A stretch of DNA of 64,000 bases from Lichenicoccus sp964242335 (GTDB taxonomy: Bacteria; Pseudomonadota; Alphaproteobacteria; Acetobacterales; Acetobacteraceae), in the NCBI GenBank assembly GCA_964242335.1, contig CAXTAY010000003.1, positions 156,316-220,315 of the forward strand, written 5' to 3'. This document shows positions 44,187-54,043 of the stretch, piece by piece (the stretch's first letter is position 1; every line of letters begins with the position of its first letter). A program made the translations under genes and the position numbers. The notes below the pieces were generated by a model. That model did not search any database and was not told the DNA's origin. It worked only from the letters and a program-made list of their open reading frames with translations.

Positions 44187-45389
44187 ATGGCCGAAGCCGT
44201 CATCGTCGCCACCGCCCGTACGCCGATCGGCAAGGCCTATCGCGGCGCGTTCAACGACACCCAGGGGCAGGCGCTGGCGGGCCAGGCAATTGCCGAGGCA
44301 GTGCGTCGGGCCGGCCTGGAGGGCCGCGACGTCGAGGACGTGATCCTCGGCTGCGCGATGCAGCAGGGATCGACCGGCTTCAACGTGGCGCGACAGGCCG
44401 CGCTGTGGGCGGAGCTGCCCGAGTCGGTTCCCGGAATGACGATCGATCGCCAGTGCGGCTCCGGACTGATGGCGATCGCGACCGCGGCGAAGGGCATCCT
44501 GAACGGCGAGCTCGAGGTCGCGGTGGCCGGTGGCGTGGAGTCCATCTCGCTGGTCCAGAACGAGCACATGAACCTCTACCGGGCCGGCGATCCGAAGCTG
44601 GTCTCCGGGGTGCCGGCGATCTACATGGCGATGATCGAGACCGCTGAGATCGTGGCCGAGCGCTACGGCATCGGCCGCGCCGCGCAGGACGAGTATGCGC
44701 TGCAGTCGCAGCAGCGCACCGCCGAGGCGCAGGCGCAGGGACGCTTCGATGCCGAGCTGATGCCGGTCACGACGCGGATGAAGGTGACCGACAAGGTCTC
44801 CGGCAAGACCGGCATGCGCGACGTGACGATCGAGCGGGACGAGGGCAACCGGCCGCAGACCCGGCTCGAGGACCTTGCCCGCCTCGACCCCGTCTTCGCG
44901 GCCGGCCAGAGGATCGCCAAGGGCACCTGCGTCACCGCCGGCAACGCCTCCCAGCTCTCCGACGGCGCCGCCGCCCTGGTGCTGATGGAGCGCGGCGAGG
45001 CCGAGCGACGCGGCCTTACCCCGCTCGGCGCCTATCGCGGCCTCGCGGTCGCCGGCTGCGCGCCGGAGGAGATGGGCATCGGTCCGGTATTCGCCATTCC
45101 CAAGCTGCTCGCCAGGCACGGCCTGTCGATCGACGAGATCGGGCTTTGGGAGCTCAACGAGGCGTTCGCCAGCCAGGTGCTGTACTGCCGCGACCGGCTG
45201 GGACTGCCGAACGATCGGCTGAACGTCTCCGGCGGCGCCATCTCGATCGGCCATCCCTACGGCATGTCCGGCGCCCGCATGACCGCGCATATCCTGCACG
45301 AGGGCAGGCGTCGCGGCGTCCGCTACGGCGTCGTCACCATGTGCATGGGCGGAGGCATGGGGGGTGCCGGGCTGTTCGAGATCTTCTGA
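44187..45389 (+). CDS. Acetyl-CoA C-acyltransferase (thiolase)
   Basis: A 400-residue beta-ketothiolase of the FadA/PaaJ type: nucleophile Cys in MTIDRQCGSGLMAIA (about residue 90), NEAFASQ, GGAISIGHPYGMSGAR and the second Cys in MCMGGGMGGAG. ATG 44187 is used because GGGAGG precedes it and family similarity begins there; codons back to 44103 are unrelated. It is followed by an SDR (131 bp) and a convergent acyl-CoA synthetase, a second lipid-degradation module in the window. Confidence 0.95.
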   Translation: MAEAVIVATARTPIGKAYRGAFNDTQGQALAGQAIAEAVRRAGLEGRDVEDVILGCAMQQGSTGFNVARQAALWAELPESVPGMTIDRQCGSGLMAIATAAKGILNGELEVAVAGGVESISLVQNEHMNLYRAGDPKLVSGVPAIYMAMIETAEIVAERYGIGRAAQDEYALQSQQRTAEAQAQGRFDAELMPVTTRMKVTDKVSGKTGMRDVTIERDEGNRPQTRLEDLARLDPVFAAGQRIAKGTCVTAGNASQLSDGAAALVLMERGEAERRGLTPLGAYRGLAVAGCAPEEMGIGPVFAIPKLLARHGLSIDEIGLWELNEAFASQVLYCRDRLGLPNDRLNVSGGAISIGHPYGMSGARMTAHILHEGRRRGVRYGVVTMCMGGGMGGAGLFEIF

Positions 45390-45520
45390 GCCGACCCGCC
45401 CGGGCCGTCGATGACCTCCCCGCCCACGACGGACGGCGCGTCGACGGCGTGGCGCGGGAGGTCCGGCCTCGCCGCGCCCGAGACACGACGCGGATCGCCA
45501 TTGATCAGGGGAGACATGCA

Positions 45521-46396
45521 GTGCGCATCGATTTGACGGGACGGGTCGCGATCGTGACCGGAGCAGGTGGCGGCCTCGGCAGGGCACACGCGCTGCTGCT
45601 CGCGCGACGCGGCGCAAAGGTGGTCGTCAACGACCTCAACAGCGCCCAGGCGGTGGCCGACGAGATCGTCGCCGCCGGAGGCGAGGCGATGGCGGATACG
45701 GGCTCGGTGTCGGACGTGCAGCAAGTCGAGGCGATGGTCGCCGCCGCGATGCGGCGCTGGGGACGGATCGACATCCTCGTCAACAATGCGGGCATCCTGC
45801 GCGACAAGACGTTCGCCAAGATGGACCTGGCCGACTTCCGCGCCGTCGTGGAGGTGCATCTGATGGGGGCGGTCCACTGCACCAAGGCGGTGTGGGAGAT
45901 CATGCGCGCGCGGAACTACGGCCGCATCGTCATGACCACTTCCTCGTCCGGCCTGTTCGGCAATTTCGGCCAGTCGAACTACGGCGCCGCCAAGATGGCG
46001 CTGGTCGGGCTGATGCAGACCCTGTCGCTGGAGGGGCAGAAGAACAACATCCGGGTGAACTGCCTGGCACCGACCGCGGCAACGCGGATGATGGAAGGGT
46101 TGCTGGCTCCCGAGGTCGTGGCGCGGCTGCAGCCGGCGGCGGTGAGCCCCGGCCTCCTGGTCCTGGTGGGCGAGGACGCGCCCTCCCGCGTCGTGCTCTG
46201 CGCCGGCGGCGGCAGCTTCGAGCAGGCCCAGCTCACCCTGACCCGCGGCGTGTTCGTCGGCAGCGGCGACGACGTCGCCGAACAGGTCCAGGAACGCTGG
46301 GGCGAGATCAGCGACAGCCGGGGCGCGATCATCCCGGAGAGCTCCTGGGCACAGGGCAGGAGCGAGCTCGAGAAGGGTGGTCTGGTGATCGGCTGA
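45521..46396 (+). CDS. SDR-family 3-hydroxyacyl-CoA dehydrogenase-like oxidoreductase
   Basis: A 291-residue classical SDR resembling the dehydrogenase part of peroxisomal multifunctional enzyme 2: TGAGGGLGRAHAL, NNAGILRDKTF, catalytic Ser/Tyr/Lys in TTSSSGLFGNFGQSNYGAAKMALVGL. Start GTG 45521 behind AGGGGAG. The tail beyond about 250 (SSWAQGRSELEKGGLVIG) is extended relative to simple SDRs. Together with the thiolase before it, it would give two steps of beta-oxidation of a fatty or sterol side chain (inference). Confidence 0.9.
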   Translation: MRIDLTGRVAIVTGAGGGLGRAHALLLARRGAKVVVNDLNSAQAVADEIVAAGGEAMADTGSVSDVQQVEAMVAAAMRRWGRIDILVNNAGILRDKTFAKMDLADFRAVVEVHLMGAVHCTKAVWEIMRARNYGRIVMTTSSSGLFGNFGQSNYGAAKMALVGLMQTLSLEGQKNNIRVNCLAPTAATRMMEGLLAPEVVARLQPAAVSPGLLVLVGEDAPSRVVLCAGGGSFEQAQLTLTRGVFVGSGDDVAEQVQERWGEISDSRGAIIPESSWAQGRSELEKGGLVIG

Positions 46397-46436
46397 GCGG
46401 GCGCCCCACCCGGCGCAGCCGCCGCGCGCGGCTGCG

Positions 46437-48056
46437 TCAGCCGACCACCGGGCGGAGCAGCAGCAGCTCCCGCTTGAGGACCTTGCCGATCGGGCTGCGC
46501 GGCATCTCGGTCACGATGCGCACCTCGGCGAGCCGCTGCATCTTGCCGAGCCTGAGGTTCACCCAGTCCGCGAGCTCGGCCTCGGTCAGCCGTGACCCGG
46601 GATCGAGGATGACGAAGCCGACCGGCGTCTCCCCCCACCGATCGGACGGCGCGCCGACCACTGCGGCTTCCCGCACGTCGGGATGCTCGAGCAGCGCCGC
46701 CTCGAGATCGACCGGATAGATGTTGATGCCGCCGGAGATGATGACGTCCTTCTTGCGACCGATCAGGGTGAAGAAGCCGTCCTCGTCGATCACCGCGAGG
46801 TCGCCGGTGCGGATGTAGCGCCTGCCGTCCGGACCGAACCACTCCGCGTCCGCCGTCTTGCCCGGCTGGTTGTGGTAGCCGGTCATCATCACGCCGGACC
46901 GGCCGACCACCTCGCCGGGCCTGCCGGGCGGGAGCACGGCGCCGGCCTCGTCGATCACCAGCATCTCGTTTCCCGGGATCGGCTTGCCGACGGTGTGCAG
47001 CTTGTCCGGATGCTCGTGCGCGAGCAGCATGCAGGTGCCGCCGCCCTCGGTCATGCCGTAGTACTCGATCAGGCCGCCGGGCCAGCGCGCCAGCACCTCC
47101 GCCTTCAGGGCGGCCGAGAACGGCGCGGAGGTCGCGTATTTCAGCTGGTAGCTCGACAGGTCGAAGCGGTCGAACTCCGGGACGTCGAGGATGCGGCGGA
47201 ACTGCACCGGGACCAGCATCGCCACCGTCGCCCGGTGGCGCTGGCTCAGCTCGAGGAACCGCCTCGCATCGAACCGGGGCATGATCACCACGGTGCCGCC
47301 CCCGGCGAGAGCCGGCAGCAGGCTGATCAGCGTGGTGTTCGAGTAGAGCGGGGTCGAGAGGATGGCGACCGCCTGCGGCCCGTAGCCGGGCGGATCCAGC
47401 AGGTGCAGCTGCGGCCAGCGCATCGCGTGCGACTGCACGATCCCCTTCGGCGTTCCGGTGGTGCCGGACGAGTAGATGATGTCGAACGGATCCCCCGGTT
47501 CGATCGCCACCGTGGCGGGGCTGGCGGCCTCCCGACCGAGCCAGGATTGCACGAACGCCATGGTCGCCTCGGTGGAGAAGCGGACGATGCGCGAAGACAC
47601 CTCGCCGGCGATCGCGGCGATCGCCGCACTCCCGGCCTCGTCGATGAACACGATCTCGGCGCCGCTATCGGCGAGCATGGCACGCAGCTGGTCGGCCGTA
47701 GAGGACGGCGAGAGCGGCGAGGCCGCGGCGCCGCTCCGCAGGATGCCGATCAGGATCGCGACGTAGGTGGCGGAATTCGCGCCGCAGATCGCGACTGTCC
47801 GGCCCCTGCCGATGCCCTCGCGCTGCAGCTTGCCGGCAATGCCATCGGCGCAGGCATCGAGCTCGCCGTAGGTGAGCCGGTCGGGCTCGCAGATCAGCGC
47901 CGTCTTGCCCGGATGCAGGCGGACTTGCATCCGCAGCAGGTCGTCGAATATGCCGAAGGGGCGTCGGACATACGCGGCGATCGCCCTGCGAATCGACCTC
48001 TCGGCTCTGCCGGCGCGCAGCCTCGACAGCGTGCGGCCAATCCTGCTACCTGCCAC
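46437..48056 (-). CDS. AMP-binding acyl-CoA synthetase
   Basis: A 539-residue adenylate-forming ligase that activates a carboxylic acid to acyl-CoA. Motifs in order: P-loop-like DIIYSSGTTGTPKG, YYGMTEGGG, TGDLAVIDEDGFFTLIGRKKDVI and the C-terminal Lys in RSPIGKVLKREL. Start GTG 48056 with GGAGG before it; the first 35 residues are basic. It is convergent with the SDR at 45521 and likely feeds its acyl-CoA. Chain-length specificity unknown. Confidence 0.94.
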   Translation of the reverse strand: MAGSRIGRTLSRLRAGRAERSIRRAIAAYVRRPFGIFDDLLRMQVRLHPGKTALICEPDRLTYGELDACADGIAGKLQREGIGRGRTVAICGANSATYVAILIGILRSGAAASPLSPSSTADQLRAMLADSGAEIVFIDEAGSAAIAAIAGEVSSRIVRFSTEATMAFVQSWLGREAASPATVAIEPGDPFDIIYSSGTTGTPKGIVQSHAMRWPQLHLLDPPGYGPQAVAILSTPLYSNTTLISLLPALAGGGTVVIMPRFDARRFLELSQRHRATVAMLVPVQFRRILDVPEFDRFDLSSYQLKYATSAPFSAALKAEVLARWPGGLIEYYGMTEGGGTCMLLAHEHPDKLHTVGKPIPGNEMLVIDEAGAVLPPGRPGEVVGRSGVMMTGYHNQPGKTADAEWFGPDGRRYIRTGDLAVIDEDGFFTLIGRKKDVIISGGINIYPVDLEAALLEHPDVREAAVVGAPSDRWGETPVGFVILDPGSRLTEAELADWVNLRLGKMQRLAEVRIVTEMPRSPIGKVLKRELLLLRPVVG

Positions 48057-48164
48057 ACCGTCCTCCGAACCTTGGCACAGCCGGCCTTGAGTATCTTAGT
48101 ATGCGGATCGCCTGTGTATCGAGCGCTGGGATGCTCGTCAAATTGAGAAAGACGGGACGGGAAG

Positions 48165-48371
48165 CGGAGGGAGAGGAGCCAGGGCGCTGCCCTGGACCCG
48201 CTGGGGCCTGAGGCCCCAGATCTCCGGCACGCGTAGCGAGAGCAAGGGGCGTTGCCTCTTGACCCCATCGAAGGCGAGCCTTCGAGAACCTGATTTCTTA
48301 GGAATCGCGGTCTGGGCCTGCGGCCCCAGCGGCTCGAGGGCGGAGCCCTCGGCTTCCTTTTCAGCAGCCTG
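48165..48371. repeat. Paired-hairpin intergenic repeat, copy C (compound)
   Basis: Four stems: CCAGGGC-GCT-GCCCTGG (48178-48194), TGGGGCC-TGA-GGCCCCA, a weaker GAAGGCG/CCTTC region, GGGCC-TGC-GGCCC and GAGGGC-GGA-GCCCTC. The right half repeats copy A and ends directly at the OpgC stop codon (CAGCAGCCTGCTAG); the left half is a similar unit in the opposite direction. It lies between two minus-strand genes, about 110 bp from the synthetase start. Confidence 0.8.
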
Positions 48372-49574
48372 CTAGCGCAGGACTCCGGCGCCGGGCCAGG
48401 TCGGCAGCGGCGCGGCCGTCGCCTTCATCGTGCGGCGCTGCCAGGCGATCGCGAACAGCAGCAGGCCGGCACCGAGCACGATGCACAGCGCGTAGAATGT
48501 CCGCGCCGACGGGTAGGCCGCGAGCAGGCCGGCGCAGAGATACATCATCGGGTTCGAGACCACGAATACCGGCAGCGTCGACCTGCCGATCCGGCCCAGC
48601 CAGCGTTCCAGCAGGTGACGCCCCTGCGCCGTCATCGAGCGGTAGATCGCCATCATGCAGGATGCCAGCAGCAGCGCGTGGACGATGCGCAACGGTCCGA
48701 GCGTCAGCTTGTCCCCCAGCGGCACCGCGCCGGCCCTTCCCAGCCCGATCTGCAGCGCGGGCGGCATCATCCCGCGATGCGCCGCGAGCTTGAACGTCAG
48801 CGCTGCCGCGAGCAGCAGCAGATAGACCACGATCGCGCCTCGTCCCGCCGGCAGGCGCTCCAGCACGTTGTGCCGCGCCGCCGCCATCCCGAGCAGGAAC
48901 AGGAACTGCCACGCCAGCGGATGGAAATACCACGTCGGCAGGTCGAGGCGCGCGGTGCTGACCGTGCCGGTGACCGCGAGCAGCCATAAACCGGCCGAGG
49001 CCGCGATCGTGACGTAGGGCGCCCGTCGCAACCCGTAGAGCTGCAGCGGCGCCACCACCAGCAGCAGGGCGTAGAGCGGCAGCACGTCGTGATAGGCCGG
49101 GGTCCATTGCAGCGACACCATGGCGCGCAGCACGAAGCCGAGATCGGCGAACACGTATCGCGCCATCTCGAACGATCCGGCGTCGCGGCAGGCCACCGGG
49201 ATGCACAGCGCGATGATCACCGCGCTCGCGATCGTCATGAGCAGGTTGCATGCCAGCAGCAGCCCGGCGCGTCGCAACGACTTGACCCAGGTCCTGGCCA
49301 GGCCGGCGCGGTCGAGCAGCCGTCCGTAGGCGAGTGCGAAGGCATAGCCCGAGCACAGCACGAAGATCTCGGCGGCCGAGGACAGGCCGAGCGGCGTCAG
49401 GCTGAAGCTGTGCACCTTCGCCAGCCCCTCGTCATGCGCGACGAGGGCGAAATGGTTCAGGGTGATCGCCAGCAGCGCATAGCCGCGATACACGTCCAGG
49501 AACGGCTGCCGATATCCCGGCGACGCACCGCGGATACGCACTTCGCCGGCAGCATCTCGGCGGGTGTTCGGCAT
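48372..49574 (-). CDS. opgC: OpgC-like membrane succinyl/acyltransferase
   Basis: A 400-residue integral membrane protein with about ten hydrophobic helices. The start QPFLDVYRGYALLAITLNHFALV and the SSAAEIFVLCSGYAFALAYGR segment are typical of OpgC (COG4645), which substitutes osmoregulated periplasmic glucans with succinate or other groups. Start ATG 49574 behind GGGAG. No opgGH is near. Other acyltransferase-3-like targets are possible. Confidence 0.88.
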   Translation of the reverse strand: MPNTRRDAAGEVRIRGASPGYRQPFLDVYRGYALLAITLNHFALVAHDEGLAKVHSFSLTPLGLSSAAEIFVLCSGYAFALAYGRLLDRAGLARTWVKSLRRAGLLLACNLLMTIASAVIIALCIPVACRDAGSFEMARYVFADLGFVLRAMVSLQWTPAYHDVLPLYALLLVVAPLQLYGLRRAPYVTIAASAGLWLLAVTGTVSTARLDLPTWYFHPLAWQFLFLLGMAAARHNVLERLPAGRGAIVVYLLLLAAALTFKLAAHRGMMPPALQIGLGRAGAVPLGDKLTLGPLRIVHALLLASCMMAIYRSMTAQGRHLLERWLGRIGRSTLPVFVVSNPMMYLCAGLLAAYPSARTFYALCIVLGAGLLLFAIAWQRRTMKATAAPLPTWPGAGVLR

Positions 49575-49882
49575 CGCGTTCTCCCGAAGCGGTATCGTTT
49601 CAACGGATATCGTGTATATCGACGAGATGAGGCGCGATCGATTTTGTTATTACTTCGGCGGACTAAAAAGCCACGTCCGATACGCATCGAAAATCGACAT
49701 AGCCGGTGTTTCGCATCTTTTCCACAGCAATATGAGTTCATGGTCCGGTGGCGGGGACGATTCCCGAGACGATGGTCGGATCCGTCACGCGTGCCCCCGC
49801 CGTGCGTCGTCATCGGTCCACGAAAATCGGCGGCCGCGGCTGCCGCGGCGCAACCCTCGGCGCCGGCCGGACTTCCGCTCGC
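49575..49882. other. AT-richer divergent intergenic region
   Basis: A 308-bp stretch between opgC and the flavoprotein gene, less GC-rich than its surroundings, for example AAGCGGTATCGTTTC, ATTTTGTTATTAC and TCGCATCTTTTCC. It probably carries the two promoters. No gene or clear repeat was identified; CGGTATCG / CGGATATCG near 49590-49610 are two short similar words. Confidence 0.4.
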
Positions 49883-50452
49883 ATGCAGACGACCGCGCTC
49901 TCCTTCATCGAAGCCGCCCTGTCGGCGCTGGAACGATCGTTGCACGACCGCGGCTCGGATCTGCGCAACGTCCAGCTAGCGACGCTGTCGCCGGAGGGCT
50001 ATCCCGGCCTCAGGACGCTGGTGCTGCGCGGCTTCGAGCGCGCTCCGGCCTGCGCAGAGATGCACACGGATGCCCGAGCGGCGAAGGCGCGCGAGATCGC
50101 GCGCGCGCGTCAGGTCACCCTGCTGGCCTGGTCGTCCGCCGACCAGCTGCAGATCCGTCTCGAGGGCGATGCCCGCCTGCACCGCGACGACGAGGTCGCC
50201 CGCGCCCGCTGGGACGGGCTCTCGCCCCGGGCGCGCGACACCTACGGCCTGCGCGCGGAACCGGGCGCGCCAGTCGACGACCCCGAGGACCGTTCGCACT
50301 TGCCGCCCGAGCAGCAATACCTGCAGTTCGCCGTGATCCTGGTCTCGCTGACCGGCATCGACGTGCTCCGCCTGGGTCCCGAGGGCAGCCAGACCCGTGC
50401 CCGCGGCCGCTTCACCGGCTCCGGCATCGAGGCGCGCTGGAGCGGTCCGTAG
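49883..50452 (+). CDS. PNPOx-like flavin-binding protein
   Basis: A 189-residue pyridoxamine-5'-phosphate-oxidase-fold protein: LRNVQLATLSPEGYPGLRTLVLRGF, then AREIARARQVTLLAWSSADQLQIRLEGDARLH and C-terminal DVLRLGPEGSQTRARGRF. These are usual for the family that binds FMN or haem but lacks a clear pyridoxine-oxidase substrate motif. ATG 49883 is chosen as the first methionine before similarity; upstream codons are unrelated. It is not likely to be the vitamin B6 oxidase itself. Confidence 0.8.
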   Translation: MQTTALSFIEAALSALERSLHDRGSDLRNVQLATLSPEGYPGLRTLVLRGFERAPACAEMHTDARAAKAREIARARQVTLLAWSSADQLQIRLEGDARLHRDDEVARARWDGLSPRARDTYGLRAEPGAPVDDPEDRSHLPPEQQYLQFAVILVSLTGIDVLRLGPEGSQTRARGRFTGSGIEARWSGP

Positions 50453-50694
50453 CACGCACCGGGCGATCCCGGCCGTGACACCTGCATGGCCGATCCGGAC
50501 CGCGCCGCCGGCCGCTGCTCCCTGCGCCGGGCATCCGCCGCGCGGGATGCACGAGCGGGCACGGTAACCGATCCGGCGGACTTGACGAATGAGCCGTCAT
50601 GACGTCGACCGTGATGCACGGGGCCAGCCTGTCGGTGACGTTCCGGCCGCCGTCGCGCGCGGTGCTTCGGGACCGCGGATCTCCGGGAGGCCAT

Positions 50695-51225
50695 ATGGCC
50701 GATAGCGACTGGGGCGCGCTGATGGCAGCCGCGCAGTCGGGCGACGGCACGGCCTATCGTCGTCTGCTGGTCGAGATCGGCGCTTGGCTGCGACGCTACT
50801 ATGTCCGCAGGCTGCCGGGGGCCATGGTCGAGGACGCGGTGCAGGACACGCTCCTCGCCATCCACGAGAAGCGTCACACCTTCGATCCATCGCGCCGGTT
50901 CGAGCCCTGGCTGGCCGCGATCGCGCGATACAAGTGGATCGACCGCCTCCGTGCGCTCGGTGCGACGCGTACGGAAGCCTTGAGCGACACGCTTTCCGTT
51001 CCCGACCACGGCGACGCGGTGAGCAGCGCCTGGTCGCTGGAGCGCCTTCTCGGCGAGCTGAAGCCGTCGCAGGCCGCGGTGATCCGCCTGGTCAAGCTGC
51101 AGGGCCTCAGCATAGAGGAGGCGTCGGCCCGGACCGGTCAGTCGATCTCGCTGGTGAAGGTGAATATCCACCGTGGACTGGGACGCTTGACCTCGATCGT
51201 GCGCAGGCGTCCCGATGCCGAGTGA
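50695..51225 (+). CDS. ECF-type RNA polymerase sigma factor
   Basis: A 176-residue sigma factor with region 2 (YVRRLPGAMVEDAVQDTLLAIHEKRHTFDPSRRFEPWLAAIARYKWID) and region 4 (LKPSQAAVIRLVKLQGLSIEEASARTGQSISLVKVNIHRGLGRL). ATG 50695 with GGGAGG upstream is preferred over ATG 50599. The next gene overlaps by 11 bp and encodes its probable membrane anti-sigma factor, so the pair senses an envelope signal. The DNA sites controlled were not found. Confidence 0.94.
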   Translation: MADSDWGALMAAAQSGDGTAYRRLLVEIGAWLRRYYVRRLPGAMVEDAVQDTLLAIHEKRHTFDPSRRFEPWLAAIARYKWIDRLRALGATRTEALSDTLSVPDHGDAVSSAWSLERLLGELKPSQAAVIRLVKLQGLSIEEASARTGQSISLVKVNIHRGLGRLTSIVRRRPDAE

Positions 51226-51856
51226 CCGGCTCATCCGGCAGCTCGTCCGGGAGCTGAAGCCGGTACGTCGCCGGCGCGTCGGCCTCGAGGTGCTGGCGCT
51301 GGCGTCGCTGTTCCTCGTCGAGCTCGCCCTGTTCCTGGCGTTCGGCGCGATGCGGCCCGACATGCCGATGGCGATGCACGCCGCCTCGTTCTGGTGGAAG
51401 CTCGGCAGCCTGGGCCTGATCGCCCTGGTCGGCGTCGCCGTCTCGGTCTGCTCCCTCGATCCGGTGCGCTCGCCGCGGTCCGGTCTACGCTGGTTGATGG
51501 CGATCATCGCCGTCTGCCTGGTGGCCGGCTGGGTGATCGATGCCTCCCGCGGCGGATTGCCCGGACTGGCGGCGCGGCTGAACTGGCCGGACGGGCTGCG
51601 CTGCGTCTCCAAGATGGTGCTCCTGTCGGTTCCGGCAGCACTCGGGCTGGGCCTGCTGATCCGGCGTGGTGCCGCCACCGACAGCGGCGGCACCGCGCTC
51701 GCCGCCGGGATCGCCGCTGCCGCCTGGGGCGCCTTCGTGTTCGTGTTCGCCTGTCCGCACGACGATCCGCTCTACGTCGCGCTCTGGTACGCGGTCGGCT
51801 GCGGCATCGTCACGCTGGCGGCGCGCCTCGTCCTGCCGCGGCTCACGCGCTGGTAG
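51215..51856 (+). CDS. nrsF: NrsF-type anti-sigma factor (DUF1109)
   Basis: A 213-residue membrane protein with about six helices. SDRLIRQLVRELKPVRR at the start, GLRCVSKMVLLSVPAALGLGLLIRRGA in the middle, and CPHDDPLYVALWYAVGCGIVTLAARLVLPRL at the end match NrsF, which holds its sigma factor at the membrane and releases it on metal stress in other Proteobacteria. Starts 11 bp before the sigma gene ends. Confidence 0.93.
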   Translation: MPSDRLIRQLVRELKPVRRRRVGLEVLALASLFLVELALFLAFGAMRPDMPMAMHAASFWWKLGSLGLIALVGVAVSVCSLDPVRSPRSGLRWLMAIIAVCLVAGWVIDASRGGLPGLAARLNWPDGLRCVSKMVLLSVPAALGLGLLIRRGAATDSGGTALAAGIAAAAWGAFVFVFACPHDDPLYVALWYAVGCGIVTLAARLVLPRLTRW

Positions 51857-52087
51857 CGACGGCTCGGTGCCCGTTGCACCGCGGCAGAGATTTCATTAAG
51901 AATTGTTGAATTGGTAACGTCGTCTACACGGAACCGGGAACCTACCTGGTCGCGTTCTGCTGTCGTCGACCGGGCAAGAGACTTCCGGATCCGCTCCGGG
52001 AATGGTCCGCCTGACCAAGCGTTATTCCATCAAAGCTTCAACGAGATATTTTCGAAGGTGCAATTACTGGTGGCTGATCGAACGAGC

Positions 52088-53686
52088 ATGTCAGGACCCG
52101 CGGGCGGGGTGCCTTCCAGCGTGCGGCTCTGCCTGTTTCTCTCCCTCGCCGTGCTCGCCGTCCCGGTGTTCTCGGTCGCCATGCCGCCGCTGCTCGACTA
52201 CCCCAACCATTGGGCGCGGCTATGGCTGCTCTCCGGCGGGATCGACCGGCCGCCGATATCGGGCATGTACGAGCTGGTCTGGAGCAACTCCTGGAGCAAT
52301 ATCGGCATCGACCTGCTGGGCGTCAGCGTCGGCCGGCTGGTGGGCGCACCGGTGCTGGGACCGGTCCTGCTGCTGGCCTCTGCGATCCTGCCGCCGCTCG
52401 GTGCGGCGATGCAGAACCGCGCCGCGTTCGGCGGCTGGCACTGGTGGCAGGCCGGTTTCGCGGTGCTGGCGCTGACGACGACCTTCCTTGCCGGCTTCCT
52501 CAACTTCCAGATCAGCCTCGGTTTCGCGCTGCTGGCCGGCGCGCTGGAGCCGGCGCTGGCGCGTCGTCCCGCCGCGGCGGCATTCGCCGTCCGCGCCGTG
52601 TTGGCGGGCCTGATCCTGGTCTCGCACCCGATCCCGCTGATCGCCTACGCGGCCCTGATCGCCGGCTTCGCCTACGGCCCGCGCTGGGTTCCCGACGCCA
52701 TCGGCCGGCGCGCCATCGGCCTGCTGCTGGCGGCGGTGGCGGTGGCGGTGCCGGTGATCCTGATCATGCTGCTGGCGCCGCATCCGCCGGGCACCGACAA
52801 CGGCAGCATCGGCGAGACCGACTGGTCGCGGGCGCTGAGCCCGATCAAGAACCGCTGGGATCTGGTCTCCGCCTTCCGCACCTACGACCTCAAGATCGAC
52901 CTGCTGGTCTCGGCGCTGTGGTCGCTGCCGGTGCTGTGGGCGCTGCTCACGCGCAGGATCCGCTTCCATGCCGGCCTGCTGATGGTGGGCGCGTTGCTCG
53001 CTGCCCTGTCGCTGCTGGTGCCGGACACCCTGGGCGGTGCGTTCTGGATCACGCCGCGCTTCTCCATCATGGGGTTCCTGATCATGGCGGCGGCGGTACG
53101 GCCGACCTTCATGACATCCCGTCGCGGCACCGCGGTGCTGGCGGCGGCGCTGCTCGCGCTGGGCATCGGCCGCACCGCCTGGGTGACGCGGATCTGGCAC
53201 CAGCGCGAGGCCGACATCGCCTCGGTCACGCGGGCGCTGCGCCACGTGCCGTCGGGAGCCGCGGTGATGCCGGTGGTGCACGAGCTCGAGGATCCGCACG
53301 CAGCACCGCTCGGGCGCTATTTCGGCGGTTTCCTCCCGGCCTTCTGGCACGACGTGACGCTGGTGCTGCCGCAGCGCCACGCCTTCGTCGCGACCCTGTT
53401 CGCCGAGCGCGGGCTGCAGCCGGTGCAGCCTCGGCAGGCCTGGAGCGACATCGCTGCCGGTGCCGTGAACGTGGTCTCGTTCAACAAGATCGTGGATCCC
53501 ACCTGGCTGGTGGAGAAGCACGTGCCGTATGCGCTGCACTGGCGCCGCTTCGACTACATCCTGCTCGAGAACGCCGATCTTCCGGACAAGCACGGTCCGG
53601 ATCCGAGCCTGCCGGAACTGCGCCTCGTCGATGACGAGGGCTTCGCGCGCCTGTATCAGGTGCGCCACGACGTCGCCCAGCGTTAG
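52088..53686 (+). CDS. Multi-pass membrane protein, unknown function
   Basis: A 532-residue protein with about ten to eleven hydrophobic segments and a soluble C-terminal domain of about 170 residues after the last one. I see no clear family motif; the early DYPNHWARLW, an acidic loop motif, and a glycosyltransferase-C-like layout (multi-pass helices with a C-terminal periplasmic part) suggest a sugar or lipid-linked transferase, but this is a guess. ATG 52088 is used; upstream in-frame codons look unrelated, and two GTGs (52058, 52070) are alternatives. There is no partner gene next to it. Confidence 0.75.
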   Translation: MSGPAGGVPSSVRLCLFLSLAVLAVPVFSVAMPPLLDYPNHWARLWLLSGGIDRPPISGMYELVWSNSWSNIGIDLLGVSVGRLVGAPVLGPVLLLASAILPPLGAAMQNRAAFGGWHWWQAGFAVLALTTTFLAGFLNFQISLGFALLAGALEPALARRPAAAAFAVRAVLAGLILVSHPIPLIAYAALIAGFAYGPRWVPDAIGRRAIGLLLAAVAVAVPVILIMLLAPHPPGTDNGSIGETDWSRALSPIKNRWDLVSAFRTYDLKIDLLVSALWSLPVLWALLTRRIRFHAGLLMVGALLAALSLLVPDTLGGAFWITPRFSIMGFLIMAAAVRPTFMTSRRGTAVLAAALLALGIGRTAWVTRIWHQREADIASVTRALRHVPSGAAVMPVVHELEDPHAAPLGRYFGGFLPAFWHDVTLVLPQRHAFVATLFAERGLQPVQPRQAWSDIAAGAVNVVSFNKIVDPTWLVEKHVPYALHWRRFDYILLENADLPDKHGPDPSLPELRLVDDEGFARLYQVRHDVAQR

Positions 53687-54043
53687 GACGTGATCGGCGG
53701 GAACGGGCTCGGCGCGTCGCCTGACAAGGCGGCGTGGGGAGTGCGTCGCCGCCGTCGGCGCAGGGGTCGCGGGCGAGAGGCGTCAGGTGGAGGGCGCACC
53801 GGTCCGCGAGCGGCCGACCGATCCGTGGCACCGACGGCGTCGCCGGCCGGACGCCGTGTGCCGACCTGAGGGTGCCGTTGATCGTCCTGCACACGAAGAA
53901 CGCGGCACCGGGTCGGGGCCATCCGGACCCCGGGATGCACGTGCCGACCAAGCTGTCCGCGACCTCATTTCTGCGCGTCCGGCGGCGTCTGCTGCATTCA
54001 TGCTCGGCTCCGGCTCGACCAGGGAACCGGTTGTCGTGACGGA
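53687..54043. other. Intergenic region without a visible feature
   Basis: A 357-bp stretch between the convergent membrane protein and histidine kinase genes. Open frames here are shadows of high GC; I see no RNA gene, repeat or strong hairpin. Confidence 0.4.

Noticed and set aside
51896..51910. TTAA-N7-TGAA near the membrane protein gene as CtrA site
   Set aside because: One half deviates at a conserved base and AT-rich leaders give such matches by chance.
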